Positions 1-11,051 of a DNA stretch of 64,000 nt are shown piece by piece (positions within the stretch are counted from its first letter, which is position 1; every line of letters begins with the position of its first letter). Origin of the DNA: Cheiracanthium punctorium (taxonomy: Eukaryota; Arthropoda; Arachnida; Araneae; Cheiracanthiidae); the NCBI GenBank assembly GCA_038373885.1, contig JAWZYV010012234.1, positions 248,001-312,000 of the forward strand, in the 5' to 3' direction. The notes beneath the pieces were generated by a model, which had not been told where the DNA came from, made no database searches, and saw only the letters and a program-made list of their open reading frames with translations. The translations under genes and the position numbers were made by a program.

Positions 1-78
1 ATGGGACCCGAACCCGGGACCTTCATACTTAGCCCGTCTACCATTTCTAGTTTTATAACCACTGTGCCATGGTGAGGC
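1..78 (-). mobile_element. tRNA-derived SINE, head part (left arm)
   Basis: On the minus strand the sequence has a tRNA-like head: GCCTCACCATGGCACAGTGG resembles a pol III A box and GGTTCGGGTCCC a B box. It mirrors the copy starting at 7060 and is cut by the window edge. The family matches the SINE at 35940-36190. Confidence 0.7.
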
Positions 79-213
79 AACAATCCAATGTCCTAACTCG
101 TATTTCGGCAAAGTTTCGGAGAGAACCAAGGAAAACTCCGAACGGTTAGATCGACGGACGCGCAATGGGACCCGAACCCCATAGTTTTATAACCACCGTG
201 CCATGGTGAGGCA
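79..213 (-). mobile_element. tRNA-derived SINE, internally deleted copy (left arm)
   Basis: A second copy of the same SINE family in tandem with the first. It lacks the stretch between the A-box and B-box regions that the neighbouring copy has. Its mirror is 6926-7048. Confidence 0.65.
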
Positions 214-618
214 ACAATCCAATGTCAAAGTGACAGATTTTCTTTTGGATTGGTACGTGACTATTCGCTACCCCGATTTTTGTCACTTTTTCGGAAAGAC
301 ATTTTTTTTTACCAAGAGTGCGTTCGGAAAGATTATAATCTGTTCTATTCTCATGGATATGTTTTCACTACTGAAGTGTTTAAGAAACGCTTTCAATCCC
401 ATTTGTAAAGTCGATACAAACACTCAAAAGTTTCCTTTTGATTTTTATACCGATGTACTTGCTCTCGCGCGAACAAAAAAAAAGTTAATTTCTTCACAGA
501 ATTAAAAAAAAACCTTGTAAATGAGCGTCCCCCCTGAGAATAAAAAGTGGGGGGACGTTTGGGCTGAAGTGAAAGAGTAGAGGGACGGCGTCCCCCTTCG
601 ACTACACCACTAACCTAA

Positions 619-1049
619 AGCGACCATACGTCCTCGAAATTCGAGGACAGTCCCCAAATATAGATAGTATATTAAGTTTGACCCCAAATGTCCTCAAATT
701 TAGAGATCTGTACTTTATCTTCTTCAAAGTTACCGTTAATACTTTCTGGGGGGAAAAACTGAAGAAATAGAAAAAGAAAACAACAAAAACCGCCTTCTTC
801 TTACAGAAACAACTAAACTCATCTCTGAAAAGGTTTGTTCTCATGCGCGATAGAATATGAATTAGGCTATAAATATGACTTTCCATATTTCTTTCACGTA
901 TTACGTATTTCAAAAAATCAATTAATATTCGCAAATCTAAACTAGGAAATTTATCTCTTACTCGAATACTTTAGTGTCCCCAAGTTTTGTTTAGATTCGA
1001 GGACAATGGTTGATTTGTCCCCAAATTACCGTTTAGAAATATGGTCACC
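619..1049. mobile_element. MITE, GGTGACCATA-type ends (left arm)
   Basis: The ends are inverted: GCGACCATA at 620 and TATGGTCACC at 1040, the latter followed by TTAA. Inside, short inverted blocks such as CCTCGAAATTCGAGG occur. Mirrored at 6088-6518, and a related partial copy lies at 63366-63610, where the end reads TTAAGGTGACCATA. The TTAA suggests a piggyBac-like target, but this is inference. Confidence 0.65.
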
Positions 1050-1104
1050 TTAATGTAACCCCCCCTCCCGTCCGTTGAAGGAAGTTCGCGTACGCTACTG
1101 CTGC

Positions 1105-1644
1105 TAGAGATGAGTTCGGGCTCATTTTTTGAAGCCCGAGCCCGCGCAATATTATTTAAGTCGGAGCCCGAGCCCGCCCGAGCCCGAAATTTCAGTTAAG
1201 ATTTTTAAAAAATTCAATTACTTCATTGATAGAATACAATAAATTTTGCCGTTTGTGCAAATTAAAGACAAATATAGTTGCAAACTCCGAATGCACTTTC
1301 TAATTTTTTGTATCCGTCCTTTATCAAAAAATGTCGGATCTCATGACTAATTAAGGAATATAAACCGCCGTTCTAAAATTCCCAAAGAGCTTCATGCACC
1401 TTCTAGGCGCCCGTGCCGCTATTTTTATTTGTTTATTTATTTTTCTTTTATAAGTACTTTTATTTTCCTCATGAATCACTTTTCAAAATCTATTTCAAGC
1501 AGTATGTTCAATAAAGGAGAAATTTTTCATGAGCCCGAGCCCGCCCGAGCCCGAACACAATTGTGAATTACAGAGCCCGAGCCCGGTTCGGGCCCGGGCT
1601 TGGGCTCGGGCTTTCGGGCTCGGGCTGAGCCCGTCTCATCTCTA
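1105..1644. mobile_element. GC-rich hAT-type MITE with perfect 8-bp TSD (left arm)
   Basis: Terminal inverted repeats TAGAGATGAG / CTCATCTCTA are flanked by a perfect 8-bp target duplication, actgctgc (1097-1104 and 1645-1652). Both ends are packed with inverted GCCCGAGCCCG / CGGGCTCGGGC motifs that can fold into strong hairpins, while the middle is AT-rich. TSD length and TIR start (TAGAG) fit the hAT superfamily. No transposase is present. Confidence 0.85.
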
Positions 1645-1652
1645 ACTGCTGC

Positions 1653-1998
1653 ACGTTAATACCTCTTTCTATCAGGAAATTTTTTTTGTGCCTCTTTTGT
1701 GTTTTGAGCTAACAGATGCTTCCCGTTTATATGTTGAGGGGAAGGGTGTAATTATTAATCTTTGTCGCAAATTAAAGAAATTGCTATAAATGAGAGAATT
1801 TATAAATAATTATTATTATCTAGTGAAAACAAACATTAGTTTGTTCAGGCTCGGGGGGAAACAAAAGAAAAAGAAAAAAAAATTGTTTAACATAGTTAAC
1901 TGCACCCGATTGAACCGTACGTTGGCTTATATGAATCTGCATTATCACATTCACTTTTCTTCTATTATAGCTATTAATATAGCTATTATAACTAGTCA
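1653..1998. other. Unassigned AT-rich arm DNA
   Basis: No gene, RNA or known element recognised. A low-complexity stretch around 1940-1995 contains alternating TATAGCTATTAATATAGCTA palindromic sequence at the edge of the satellite array. Mirrored at about 5141-5484. Confidence 0.5.
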
Positions 1999-3477
1999 GG
2001 TACAAACGAAAATTTTGCTGGTACAAACGGGTACAAACGAGGTACAAACGATTGGCACCGTTCATTTTTGAAAATTCGTTGGTGGGGGGGCTGGCGAAAT
2101 GCTTGCCCCCCCCCACACACACAAAGATGCGCCTGTAGTTAAACTACTAGTGAGGTACAAACGAAAATTTTGCTGGTACAAACGGGTACAAACGAGGTAC
2201 AAACGATTGGCACCGTTCATTTTTGAAAATTCGATGGTGGGGGGGCTGGCGAAATGCTTGCCCCCCCCCACACACAATAAGATGCGCCTGTAGTTAAACT
2301 ACTAGTGAGGTACAAACGAAAATTTTGCTGGTACAAACGGGTACAAACGAGGTACAAACGATTGGCACCGTTCATTTTTGAAAATTCGTTGGTGGGGGGG
2401 CTGGCGAAATGCTTGGCCCCCCCCACACACACAAAGATGCGCCTGTAGTTAAACTACTAGTGAGGTACAAACGAAAATTTTGCTGGTACAAACGGGTACA
2501 AACGAGGTACAAACGATTGGCACCGTTCATTTTTGAAAATTCGATGGTGGGGGGGCTGGCGAAATGCTTGCCCCCCCCCCACACACACAAAGATGCGCCT
2601 GTAGTTAAACTACTAGTGAGGTACAAACGAAAATTTTGCTGGTACAAACGGGTACAAACGAGGTACAAACGATTGGCACCGTTCATTTTTGAAAATTCGT
2701 TGGTGGGGGGGCTGGCGAAATGCTTGCCCCCCCCCACACACACAAAGATGCGCCTGTAGTTAAACTACTAGTGAGGTACAAACGAAAATTTTGCTGGTAC
2801 AAACGGGTACAAACGAGGTACAAACGATTGGCACCGTTCATTTTTGAAAATTCGTTGGTGGGGGGGCTGGCGAAATGCTTGCCCCCCCCCACACACAAAG
2901 ATGCGCCTGTAGTTAAACTACTAGTGAGGTACAAACGAAAATTTTGCTGGTACAAACGGGTACAAACGAGGTACAAACGATTGGCACCGTTCATTTTTGA
3001 AAATTCGTTGGTGGGGGGGCTACCGTTTCTCCAGCCCCCCCACAAGGATACGCTTATAGTTAAACTACCAGTGAGGTACAAACGAAAATTTTGTTGGTAC
3101 AAACGGGTACAAACGAGGTACAAACGATTGGCACCGTTCATTTTTGAAAATTCGTTGGTGGGGGGGCTACCGTTTCTCCAGCCCCCCCACAAGGATACGC
3201 TTATAGTTAAACTACCAGTGAGGTACAAACGAAAATTTTGTTGGTACAAACGGGTACAAACGAGGTACAAACGATTGGCATCGTTCATTTTTGAAAATTC
3301 GTTGGTGGGGGGGCTAGGCATTTCGCCAGCCCCCCCACAAGGAAACGCTTATTGTGAAGATACCAATGAGGTACAAACGAAAAGTTTGCTGGTACAAACG
3401 GGTACAAACGAGGTACAAACGATCTGAACCATTTTCATCGAAATCGGTTTTGGTGGGGGGGCTGGCGAAATGCACCT
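1999..3477. repeat. ~155-bp satellite array, left half
   Basis: About ten head-to-tail units. Each unit has four TACAAACG direct repeats, a TTTTTGAAAATTCG block, and a 7-base G run facing a 7-9-base C run across an ~11-nt loop (a G/C hairpin). Three unit classes occur in fixed order: class a (~155 bp, CACACACA tail after the C run) from 1999, class b (~148 bp, loop ACCGTTTCTCC, at about 3030-3340), and one class c unit (from about 3341, with GATCTGAACC and ATCGAAATCGG) ending in GCGAAATGCACC. Class c forms the palindrome spacer. Long frames open on both strands are a consequence of the repeat. Confidence 0.9.
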
Positions 3478-5140
3478 GTTTCCTGGTGGGGGGGCTGGCG
3501 AAATGCCTAGCCCCCCCACCAACGAATTTTCAAAAATGAACGATGCCAATCGTTTGTACCTCGTTTGTACCCGTTTGTACCAACAAAATTTTCGTTTGTA
3601 CCTCACTGGTAGTTTAACTATAAGCGTATCCTTGTGGGGGGGCTGGAGAAACGGTAGCCCCCCCACCAACGAATTTTCAAAAATGAACGGTGCCAATCGT
3701 TTGTACCTCGTTTGTACCCGTTTGTACCAACAAAATTTTCGTTTGTACCTCACTGGTAGTTTAACTATAAGCGTATCCTTGTGGGGGGGCTGGAGAAACG
3801 GTAGCCCCCCCACCAACGAATTTTCAAAAATGAACGGTGCCAATCGTTTGTACCTCGTTTGTACCCGTTTGTACCAGCAAAATTTTCGTTTGTACCTCAC
3901 TAGTAGTTTAACTACAGGCGCATCTTATTGTGTGTGGGGGGGGGGGCAAGCATTTCGCCAGCCCCCCCACCATCGAATTTTCAAAAATGAACGGTGCCAA
4001 TCGTTTGTACCTCGTTTGTACCCGTTTGTACCAGCAAAATTTTCGTTTGTACCTCACTAGTAGTTTAACTACAGGCGCATCTTTGTGTGTGTGGGGGGGG
4101 CAAGCATTTCGCCAGCCCCCCCACCAACGAATTTTCAAAAATGAACGGTGCCAATCGTTTGTACCTCGTTTGTACCCGTTTGTACCAGCAAAATTTTCGT
4201 TTGTACCTCACTAGTAGTTTAACTACAGGCGCATCTTTGTGTGTGTGGGGGGGGGCAAGCATTTCGCCAGCCCCCCCACCAACGAATTTTCAAAAATGAA
4301 CGGTGCCAATCGTTTGTACCTCGTTTGTACCCGTTTGTACCAGCAAAATTTTCGTTTGTACCTCACTAGTAGTTTAACTACAGGCGCATCTTATTGTGTG
4401 TGGGGGGGGCAAGCATTTCGCCAGCCCCCCCACCATCGAATTTTCAAAAATGAACGGTGCCAATCGTTTGTACCTCGTTTGTACCCGTTTGTACCAGCAA
4501 AATTTTCGTTTGTACCTCACTAGTAGTTTAACTACAGGCGCATCTTATTGTGTGTGGGGGGGGGGCAAGCATTTCGCCAGCCCCCCCACCATCGAATTTT
4601 CAAAAATGAACGGTGCCAATCGTTTGTACCTCGTTTGTACCCGTTTGTACCAGCAAAATTTTCGTTTGTACCTCACTAGTAGTTTAACTACAGGCGCATC
4701 TTATTGTGTGTGGGGGGGGGGGCAAGCATTTCGCCAGCCCCCCCACCATCGAATTTTCAAAAATGAACGGTGCCAATCGTTTGTACCTCGTTTGTACCCG
4801 TTTGTACCAGCAAAATTTTCGTTTGTACCTCACTAGTAGTTTAACTACAGGCGCATCTTATTGTGTGTGGGGGGGGGCAAGCATTTCGCCAGCCCCCCCA
4901 CCATCGAATTTTCAAAAATGAACGGTGCCAATCGTTTGTACCTCGTTTGTACCCGTTTGTACCAGCAAAATTTTCGTTTGTACCTCACTAGTAGTTTAAC
5001 TACAGGCGCATCTTATTGTGTGTGGGGGGGGCAAGCATTTCGCCAGCCCCCCCACCAACGAATTTTCAAAAATGAACGTTGCCAATCGTTTGTACCTCGT
5101 TTGTACCCGTTTGTACCAGCAAAATTTTCGTTTGTACCTG
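3478..5140. repeat. ~155-bp satellite array, right half (inverted)
   Basis: Eleven units in the opposite orientation to the left half, with class b nearest the centre and class a outward. Class c is missing on this side, so the right arm starts at GTTTCC, the complement of left-arm position 3346. Unit variants CACACAATAAG and CACACACAAAG alternate. Confidence 0.9.
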
Positions 5141-5492
5141 ACTAGTTATAATAGCTATATTAATAGCTATAATAGAAGAAAAGTGAATGTGATAATGCAG
5201 ATTCATATAAGCCAACGTACGGTTCAATCGGGTGCAGTTAACTATATTAAACGATTTTTTTTTCTTCTTCTTTTGTTTCCCCCCGAGCCTGAACAAACTA
5301 ATGTTTGTTTTCACTAGATAATAATAATTATTTATAAATTCTCTCATTTATAGCAATTTCTTTAATTTGCGACAAAGATTAATAATTACACCCTTCCCCT
5401 CAACATATAAACGGGAAGCATCTGTTAGCTCAAAACACAAAAGAGGCACAAAAAAAATTTCCTGATAGAAAGAGGTATTAACGTGCAGCAGT

Positions 5493-6032
5493 TAGAGATG
5501 AGACGGGCTCAGCCCGAGCCCGAAAGCCCGAGCCCAAGCCCGGGCCCGAACCGGGCTTGGGCTCTGTAATTCACAATTGTGTTCGGGCTCGGGCGGGCTC
5601 GGGCTCATGAAAAATTTCTCCTTTATTGAACATACTGCTTGAAATAGATTTTGAAAAGTGATTCATGAGGAAAATAAAAGTACTTATAAAAGAAAAATAA
5701 ATAAACAAATAAAAATAGCGGCACGGGCGCCTAGAAGGTGCATGAAGCTCTTTGGGAATTTTAGAACGGCGGTTTATATTCCTTAATTAGTCATGAGATC
5801 CGACATTTTTTGATAAAGGACGGATACAAAAAATTAGAAAGTGCATTCGGAGTTTGCAACTATATTTGTCTTTAATTTGCACAAACGGCAAAATTTATTG
5901 TATTCTATCAATGAAGTAATTGAATTTTTTAAAAATCTTAACTGAAATTTCGGGCTTGGGCGGGCTCGGGCTCCGACTTAAATAATATTGCGCGGGCTCG
6001 GGCTTCAAAAAATGAGCCCGAACTCATCTCTA
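5493..6032. mobile_element. GC-rich hAT-type MITE with perfect 8-bp TSD (right arm)
   Basis: Mirror of 1105-1644. Ends TAGAGATGAG / CTCATCTCTA, target duplication gcagcagt at 5485-5492 and 6033-6040 (complement of the left-arm one). The same insertion with the same duplication in both arms shows the MITE was there before the arms were duplicated. Confidence 0.85.
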
Positions 6033-6087
6033 GCAGCAGTAGCGTAGGCGAACTTCCTTCAACGGACGGGAGGGGGGGTTACATTAA

Positions 6088-6518
6088 GGTGACCATATTT
6101 CTAAACGGTAATTTGGGGACAAATCAACCATTGTCCTCGAATCTAAACAAAACTTGGGGACACTAAAGTATTCGTGTAAGAGATAAATTTCCTAGTTTAG
6201 ATTTGCGAATATTAATTGATTTTTTGAAATACGTAATACGTGAAAGAAATATGGAAAGTCATATTTATAGCCTAATTCATATTCTATCGCGCATGAGAAC
6301 AAACCTTTTCAGAGATGAGTTTAGTTGTTTCTGTAAGAAGAAGGCGGTTTTTGTTGTTTTCTTTTTCTATTTCTTCAGTTTTTCCCCCCAGAAAGTATTA
6401 ACGGTAACTTTGAAGAAGATAAAGTACACATCTCTAAATTTGAGGACATTTGGGGTCAAACTTAATATACTATCTATATTTGGGGACTGTCCTCGAATTT
6501 CGAGGACGCATGGTCGCC
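6088..6518. mobile_element. MITE, GGTGACCATA-type ends (right arm)
   Basis: Mirror of 619-1049, with ACATTAAGGTGACCATA at the left end and a degenerate TGGTCGCC at the right end. Non-coding. Confidence 0.65.
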
Positions 6519-6925
6519 TTAGGTCAGTGGTGTAGTCGAAGGGGGACGCCGTCCCTCTACTCTTTCACTTCAGCCCAAACGTCCCCCCACTTTTTATTCT
6601 CAGGGGGGACGCTCATTTACAAGGTTTTTTTTAAATTCTGTGAAGAAATTAACTTTTTTTTTGTTCGCGCGAGAGCAAGTACATCGGTATAAAAATCAAA
6701 AGGAAACTTTTGAGCGTTTGTATCGACTTTACAAATGGGATTGAAAGGGTTTCTTAAACACTTCAGTAGTGAAAACATATCCATGAGAATAGAACAGATT
6801 ATAATCTTTCCGAACGCACTCTTGGTAAAAAAAAAATGTCTTTCCGAAAAAGTGACAAAAATCGGGGTAGCGAATAGTCACGTACCAATCCAAAAGAAAA
6901 TCTGTCACTTTGACATTGGATTGTT

Positions 6926-7048
6926 GCCTCCCCATGGCACGGTGGTTATAAAACTATGGGGTTCGGGTCCCATTGCGCGTCCGTCGATCTAACCGTTCGG
7001 AGTTTTCCTTGGTTCTCTCCGAAACTTTGCCGAAATACGAGTTAGGAC
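6926..7048 (+). mobile_element. tRNA-derived SINE, internally deleted copy (right arm)
   Basis: The head GCCTCCCCATGGCACGGTGG is followed almost at once by GGGTTCGGGTCCC, so the region between the A and B boxes is missing. The stretch GACATTGGATTGTTGCCT repeats directly before this copy and before the next (7060). Confidence 0.65.
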
Positions 7049-7059
7049 ATTGGATTGTT

Positions 7060-7333
7060 GCCTCACCATGGCACAGTGGTTATAAAACTAGAAATGGTAG
7101 ACGGGCTAAGTATGAAGGTCCCGGGTTCGGGTCCCATTGCGCGTCTGTCGATCTAACCGTTCGGAGTTTTCCGTGGTTCTCTCCGAAACTTTGCCTAGAT
7201 ACAGGTTAGGACCCCTTAGAAAGACCTCCACAGAGGGCACCCCTTTTGTGTTGTCTTTCTGACGGATTTATAACTGGGCTTCGAGCCAAGCACACAAATC
7301 CGCTATACGTGTTTACAATAACAACAACAACAT
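7060..7333 (+). mobile_element. tRNA-derived SINE, near full length
   Basis: A box-like TGGCACAGTGG, B box-like GGGTTCGGGTCCC, a body with TCTAACCGTTCGGAGTTTTC and ACCCCTTAGAAAGACC, and a 3' tail of ACAATAACAACAACAACA. The right palindrome arm ends inside this copy, at about 7137. Same family as 35940-36190. Confidence 0.75.
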
Positions 7334-7375
7334 TGGATTGTTGACAAATGTAAATGGAAAAAATTAGGTAGTTCC

Positions 7376-7560
7376 GATGGCGCGTCCGTAACAGTTCGTG
7401 GTTTTCTCCGAAACTTAGCGTGAATACGGGTTAGGACCCCTTACAAAAACCCCAACGGAGGGCACCACTCCCCCTTGTGCTGTTCTTTTGACGAGGATTT
7501 TAAGAGGGCTTCGAGCCAAGCACACAAATCCGATTACATGTTTGCAACAACAAATTAAGT
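7376..7560 (+). mobile_element. SINE 3' body fragment
   Basis: Matches the body and tail of the preceding SINE (GGCGCGTCCG, TTAGGACCCCTTA, GGCTTCGAGCCAAGCACACA, CAACAACAA tail) but lacks the tRNA-like head. Confidence 0.65.
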
Positions 7561-8123
7561 AGCTTACACGGTTGATCCAAAAGACTTATTTTAGATTATT
7601 AACAAGTAATCAATAATTTAGCAATGAGTTCAATTTAATTAATTAATAAACAAATGATGGTTAAATTAGTTTTATTGGTTGTTTAAGGAATAATTACAAT
7701 TAATGAATCCGATAAGTGTAGGTTAAATTTCGTGAAAAATGAGCGTCCTCCCACTTTTTTTCTTAGGACTACAACACTGCCTTAGGTTACATACAAAATC
7801 ATTGGGCCCGCTCGAGAATTCACCGGTCGGTTATGCTAGGTTATGCACCGGTGCTATTGGTTGCGGCAATTCTTCGGTTAAGTGACGTCACGGTTGTCAA
7901 CCGGTTTCGGTCATCCTCACCATATCGCATTTCAAGCCAAGAAAAAAAAAAGTGTATGCGTGTAATCTTTACGCGCGGTTGAAGTAAAACTTCTTTGACG
8001 TTTACGACACAGATCACTCAAATGATTATACTTAAAATAAATATCATATTAAAATTTAATTATATTTATTATTCATGTACTTTACAAAGATTATATAAAT
8101 GTTATATTCATATTATTCATTGG
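7561..8123. other. Unassigned AT-rich DNA
   Basis: No gene or known element recognised. Around 7735-7760 a short stretch (GAGCGTCCTCCCACTTTTT) resembles 520-560 of the palindrome arm, so a small element remnant may be present. Confidence 0.4.
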
Positions 8124-8427
8124 AAATAGGTACTTGAATGTCATCATAATTTTTTATGTATGAAATTAGAGGTTTGTTGTAACTATAATGTGAAACATAA
8201 ATTTTACTCTCTAAATTTGCTAATTTTCTTGAAAATACAGCATCTATCGTTGTACCGAAACGCGACGCGTTGTTGATTGAAGTCGAGAAGTATTCACAGT
8301 TAGATCAAATTTTTCTTTGAAAAAATCAACTAACGGCTGAGATTCTTGAGGGCGAAAATTAACATTAAAATCTCCAGTAAGAATCATCGGTAATTCATGA
8401 TAATTATTTAGAATCCAGGAAGTCTCC
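8124..8427 (-). pseudogene. Endonuclease/exonuclease/phosphatase-like fragment (GDFN motif), broken
   Basis: Read on the minus strand, the first ~45 codons carry PMILTGDFNVNF, the GDFN core of the endonuclease/exonuclease/phosphatase fold, then LVDFFKEKFDL. After a frameshift near 8250 a second frame continues with RFGTTIDAVFSRK and ends at a stop near 8124, giving about 100 codons in all. Such domains occur in LINEs and in Helitron relatives (Helentrons). The Helitron-rich surroundings favour the latter, but this is inference. It is a remnant without a plausible start. Confidence 0.6.
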
Positions 8428-8429
8428 AT

Positions 8430-9400
8430 GTTGTAGTATTATTCTTTAACTGTTTTCTTATACCATTGTTCCGTCTGGAGTTTGGGTTTGAATGGCGGGA
8501 ATGTCCATAGTCTAGTACTATACTCTAACTGTGTTCTTTAACTGATGTTTTCCTCTATCAGTTGGGTTCGAATGCAGGTAGTGTAATTTTTTGTGTGTTT
8601 TTCTATCACAGTATTCTTAAGCGTTGATTTCGTCTGCTGGTAGGTTTCGAATTATTATTCTGTATCCGTGTTTTTAAACTGCAGGTTCAGTCTATTGTTT
8701 GGGATTGATTGCAGCCAGGATCCGTTTCTTTGTGGTGTTCCATCCCTGGGTTAAACCGTTGCTTGCTCCGTCTTAAGGTTGGGTTAGAATCCACGGAGTG
8801 TCCATTTTTTATTCTTTTATTTTGTTATTAAACCGTTTGCAGGCAGTGCTTGTTTCTTTGTGGTGTTACATACTCGTATTCTTAAACAGTTGTATATATA
8901 TATATATATATATCATTACTATATATAAATATATGTAATGTATAAAAAGGTAATTTGGGTTTTACTAGTTTGGGTATTGTTCAAGCGGGTACTTTCACTG
9001 TAAGTTTTGCTTTCCTGTCATACTTGCCATGCGCGCTCTGGAGCTATGTTTTATTTATTTTGTTATTTGCCAGACATCAGGCCGTCGATTCTGAGTTCTT
9101 TAGATGTACATGTGTCCCCACGCCCTTGTAGCCCCGGATGCGGGTCATGTTGGTAAATGTGTGTGGTTCGATCAGAGGTAAGAGAGAGGCTGAGTTATGT
9201 CTTCGAAAACCACGTGGTTTGGTAAGCGTAAATACTCCCGCACATCGAAAATCGTCAGACTTCTGCCACTGGAACTGCTTAATGAGTCAACGCTGATTCT
9301 TGTACCCGTCTCCCCTCCCTTCTTCTCATTGTAACTTAAATGTAATGTTCAATAAACCATATTACCTGTCTTAACTCTGAAACTTTACTTGAAATATCTG
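8430..9400. other. Unassigned DNA with degenerate ~110-bp repeats and TA tracts
   Basis: From 8450 to 8870 loosely repeated phrases (TTGGGTTCGAATGCAGG-like, then TTCTTAAACxGTTG-like) suggest an old tandem repeat. TA dinucleotide runs lie at about 8889-8913 and 9404-9436. 8960-9390 is more balanced in base composition and ends with an AATAAA at about 9349, possibly an element or transcript 3' end, but no coding frame was found. Confidence 0.35.
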
Positions 9401-9403
9401 ACG

Positions 9404-9439
<36 letters not shown>

Positions 9440-9440
<1 letters not shown>

Positions 9441-10613
9441 TAGCTGCGTGCCCGTTCTTCGCACGGTAGGAAACGAAAAATTTCCTCACATGTGTAATTC
9501 GAATTAATTCCAGTGATGTGGAATCTAGAAAAAGCAAAATTATTTCACTCTTGGCTTAAAATTTGCGTCATATATGTAATAACCTGAGATCATTGCAATA
9601 TAATGACACACACACACACACACACAAAAAAAAAACTATGTCAGCGTCATTCGGTATCAAAAAAGTGAAAATGGACCGTTTGCAGTGAACTTCTCACTTT
9701 CAAAATGTCTTATTTCCTCAGACATGCTGTCTTTTAGGTTCACGTTTTAGCGTTAAATACCTCAGACACTACATGAAATGGACATTTTTTTTTTAATTTA
9801 AAAATACGTCACCCGCTCTTGCAACCCTTTACAAAAAGAAAAGAGATAAGAGATAAGACTGGCTATTTATAAAGGCTTTAAAATTGTTTTTCTAGATTAT
9901 GCAGTTTAATTTTTCTTCTCACAAATAAATCCAGTATTTATAAAAGGAAATCGAGCCAAGCAAAGAAATCGTCTGCTCGCGGGACCCGTTTTTATTTATT
10001 TTTTTCAACTGGCAATTTTAATCATTGTTACTGTATCCAGACAACCAAACCGCAAGATATCAAACCGAAACTCATAAGCAGGTACTACTGAAATGAAAAT
10101 CCTTCTTTACTTAAAAATTCGTAAAAATTCTCCTAATTTATATTTTTCCTCCGTTCTTCTTTTAAAAGTGGGCGAATTGTCTGCTCCGTCTTTTGCCGTA
10201 ATATTACTAAAGTCAGCTTCAAATTTAATTTTATTTGCAAAATTCCCAAAAATCTGCAAATTATGTTACACAGTCCGAACGAACAGTTTTTAAAAGAAAA
10301 TTTTCTCCTCTATACGATGATGTAACTATCGTTTTCTTGCGAGTGCAATTACCGGCGTTATTATGTATTACACAAGAAAAATCGCTAAAAATCGGACAAA
10401 ACATAAAATAAAACATTTTCTAATTCGAATTTCGAAAATTGCTTTCGAAAAGCGAGAAAAATCGCTTCGAGGTGTGTCGAGACCCGTCTTGGAGAATTTC
10501 CGTACAAAATTTGGTAGGTCTACGATCACCCGTTTCGGAGCTACGCGAGACGCAGACAGACAGACACACAGACAAACTAACGGACAGTTTACACATTGTT
10601 TTATTTATATAGA
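9440..10613 (-). mobile_element. Complete non-autonomous Helitron
   Basis: On the minus strand the element starts TCTATATAAATAAAAC (10613 inward) and ends with a CCGTGCGAAGAACGGG hairpin followed by CACGCAG and CTAG (9443-9440). It is flanked by A and T as expected for Helitron insertion between A and T. No TSD or TIR. It encodes nothing long. The internal stretch near 10310-10510 recurs in the Helitrons at 52.7 and 53.4 kb, so they form one family. Confidence 0.85.
9605..9627 (+). repeat. CA microsatellite
   Basis: Run of CA dinucleotides inside the Helitron, followed by an A tract. Confidence 0.8.
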
Positions 10614-11051
10614 TTACACTATATATATCGCTTATAAATATTACGTTAACACAAACTACATTCTTCTAAATTTACTAACATTTCTTAAAATACAACTTTT
10701 GGGCAAAATAATAACAGACATGGCATACATAATATTTAGGAGTTTATTGGAGTTTAATGGCCTAACGGGCAGTGTAACTGGCATTTAACAAAGAATAATA
10801 TCACATCGCTTCGAAATTATTGCCTATAATCATTCCGAAATAGTATTCTAAGACAATTATGTAATTAGCACATCTGAAGCTAGTAATTACTGTATACCAC
10901 GTTCTTAAGTTTATGTATTTAATTTTTTGAAGTTCTGCTAATTCAACGATCTCCATTTACTTCGATTCGATGGAAATATAAACAACCTGAGATGCGCAGA
11001 AGCAGAAGATGCGCAGTTACACAGTGTGCGTAGCGCCATCTGACAACGCCA
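10614..11051. other. Unassigned AT-rich DNA
   Basis: Lies between the Helitron and the second satellite array. No gene or element recognised. The last ~80 bases (GATGCGCAGAAGCAGAAGAT and onward) are GC-richer and lead directly into the first truncated satellite unit. Confidence 0.4.

Larger units (their letters stand above)
1..7137. repeat. Giant imperfect palindrome (~3.3 and ~3.7 kb arms)
   Basis: Bases 1-3346 read as the reverse complement of 3478-7137, leaving a 131-bp spacer (3347-3477). The order on each arm, outside to centre, is: SINE copies, a ~430-bp MITE, a ~540-bp GC-rich MITE, ~350 bp of unassigned AT-rich DNA, then a ~155-bp satellite array. The right arm is about 310 bp longer, matching two extra satellite units (11 against 9). 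Outside the array the arms differ by scattered substitutions, for example around 620 against 6515, so this is not a simple duplicated-read artefact. The left arm reaches the window edge and may continue. Open frames mirrored on the two arms (602-934 and 6203-6535, for example) are not convincing genes. Confidence 0.9.

Noticed and set aside
602..934. 110-codon frame mirrored at 6203-6535
   Set aside because: It lies across a MITE and low-complexity DNA, has no recognisable domain, and its presence on both arms only reflects the palindrome.
1820..5347. Many overlapping open frames of 60-235 codons on both strands with repeated YLVCTRLYQQNF or RYKRKFCWYKRVQTRYK motifs
   Set aside because: They follow the ~155-bp satellite unit in every frame and on both strands, recur in the second array, and have no start, domain or codon bias of their own.
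1..7137. CRISPR or other prokaryotic repeat system
   Set aside because: Units are ~155 bp without unique spacers, and the window is eukaryotic by its retroelements, SINEs and Helitrons.
8960..9400. Host exon or 3' UTR
   Set aside because: Balanced composition and an AATAAA are suggestive, but no open frame, splice pattern or protein similarity could be seen.
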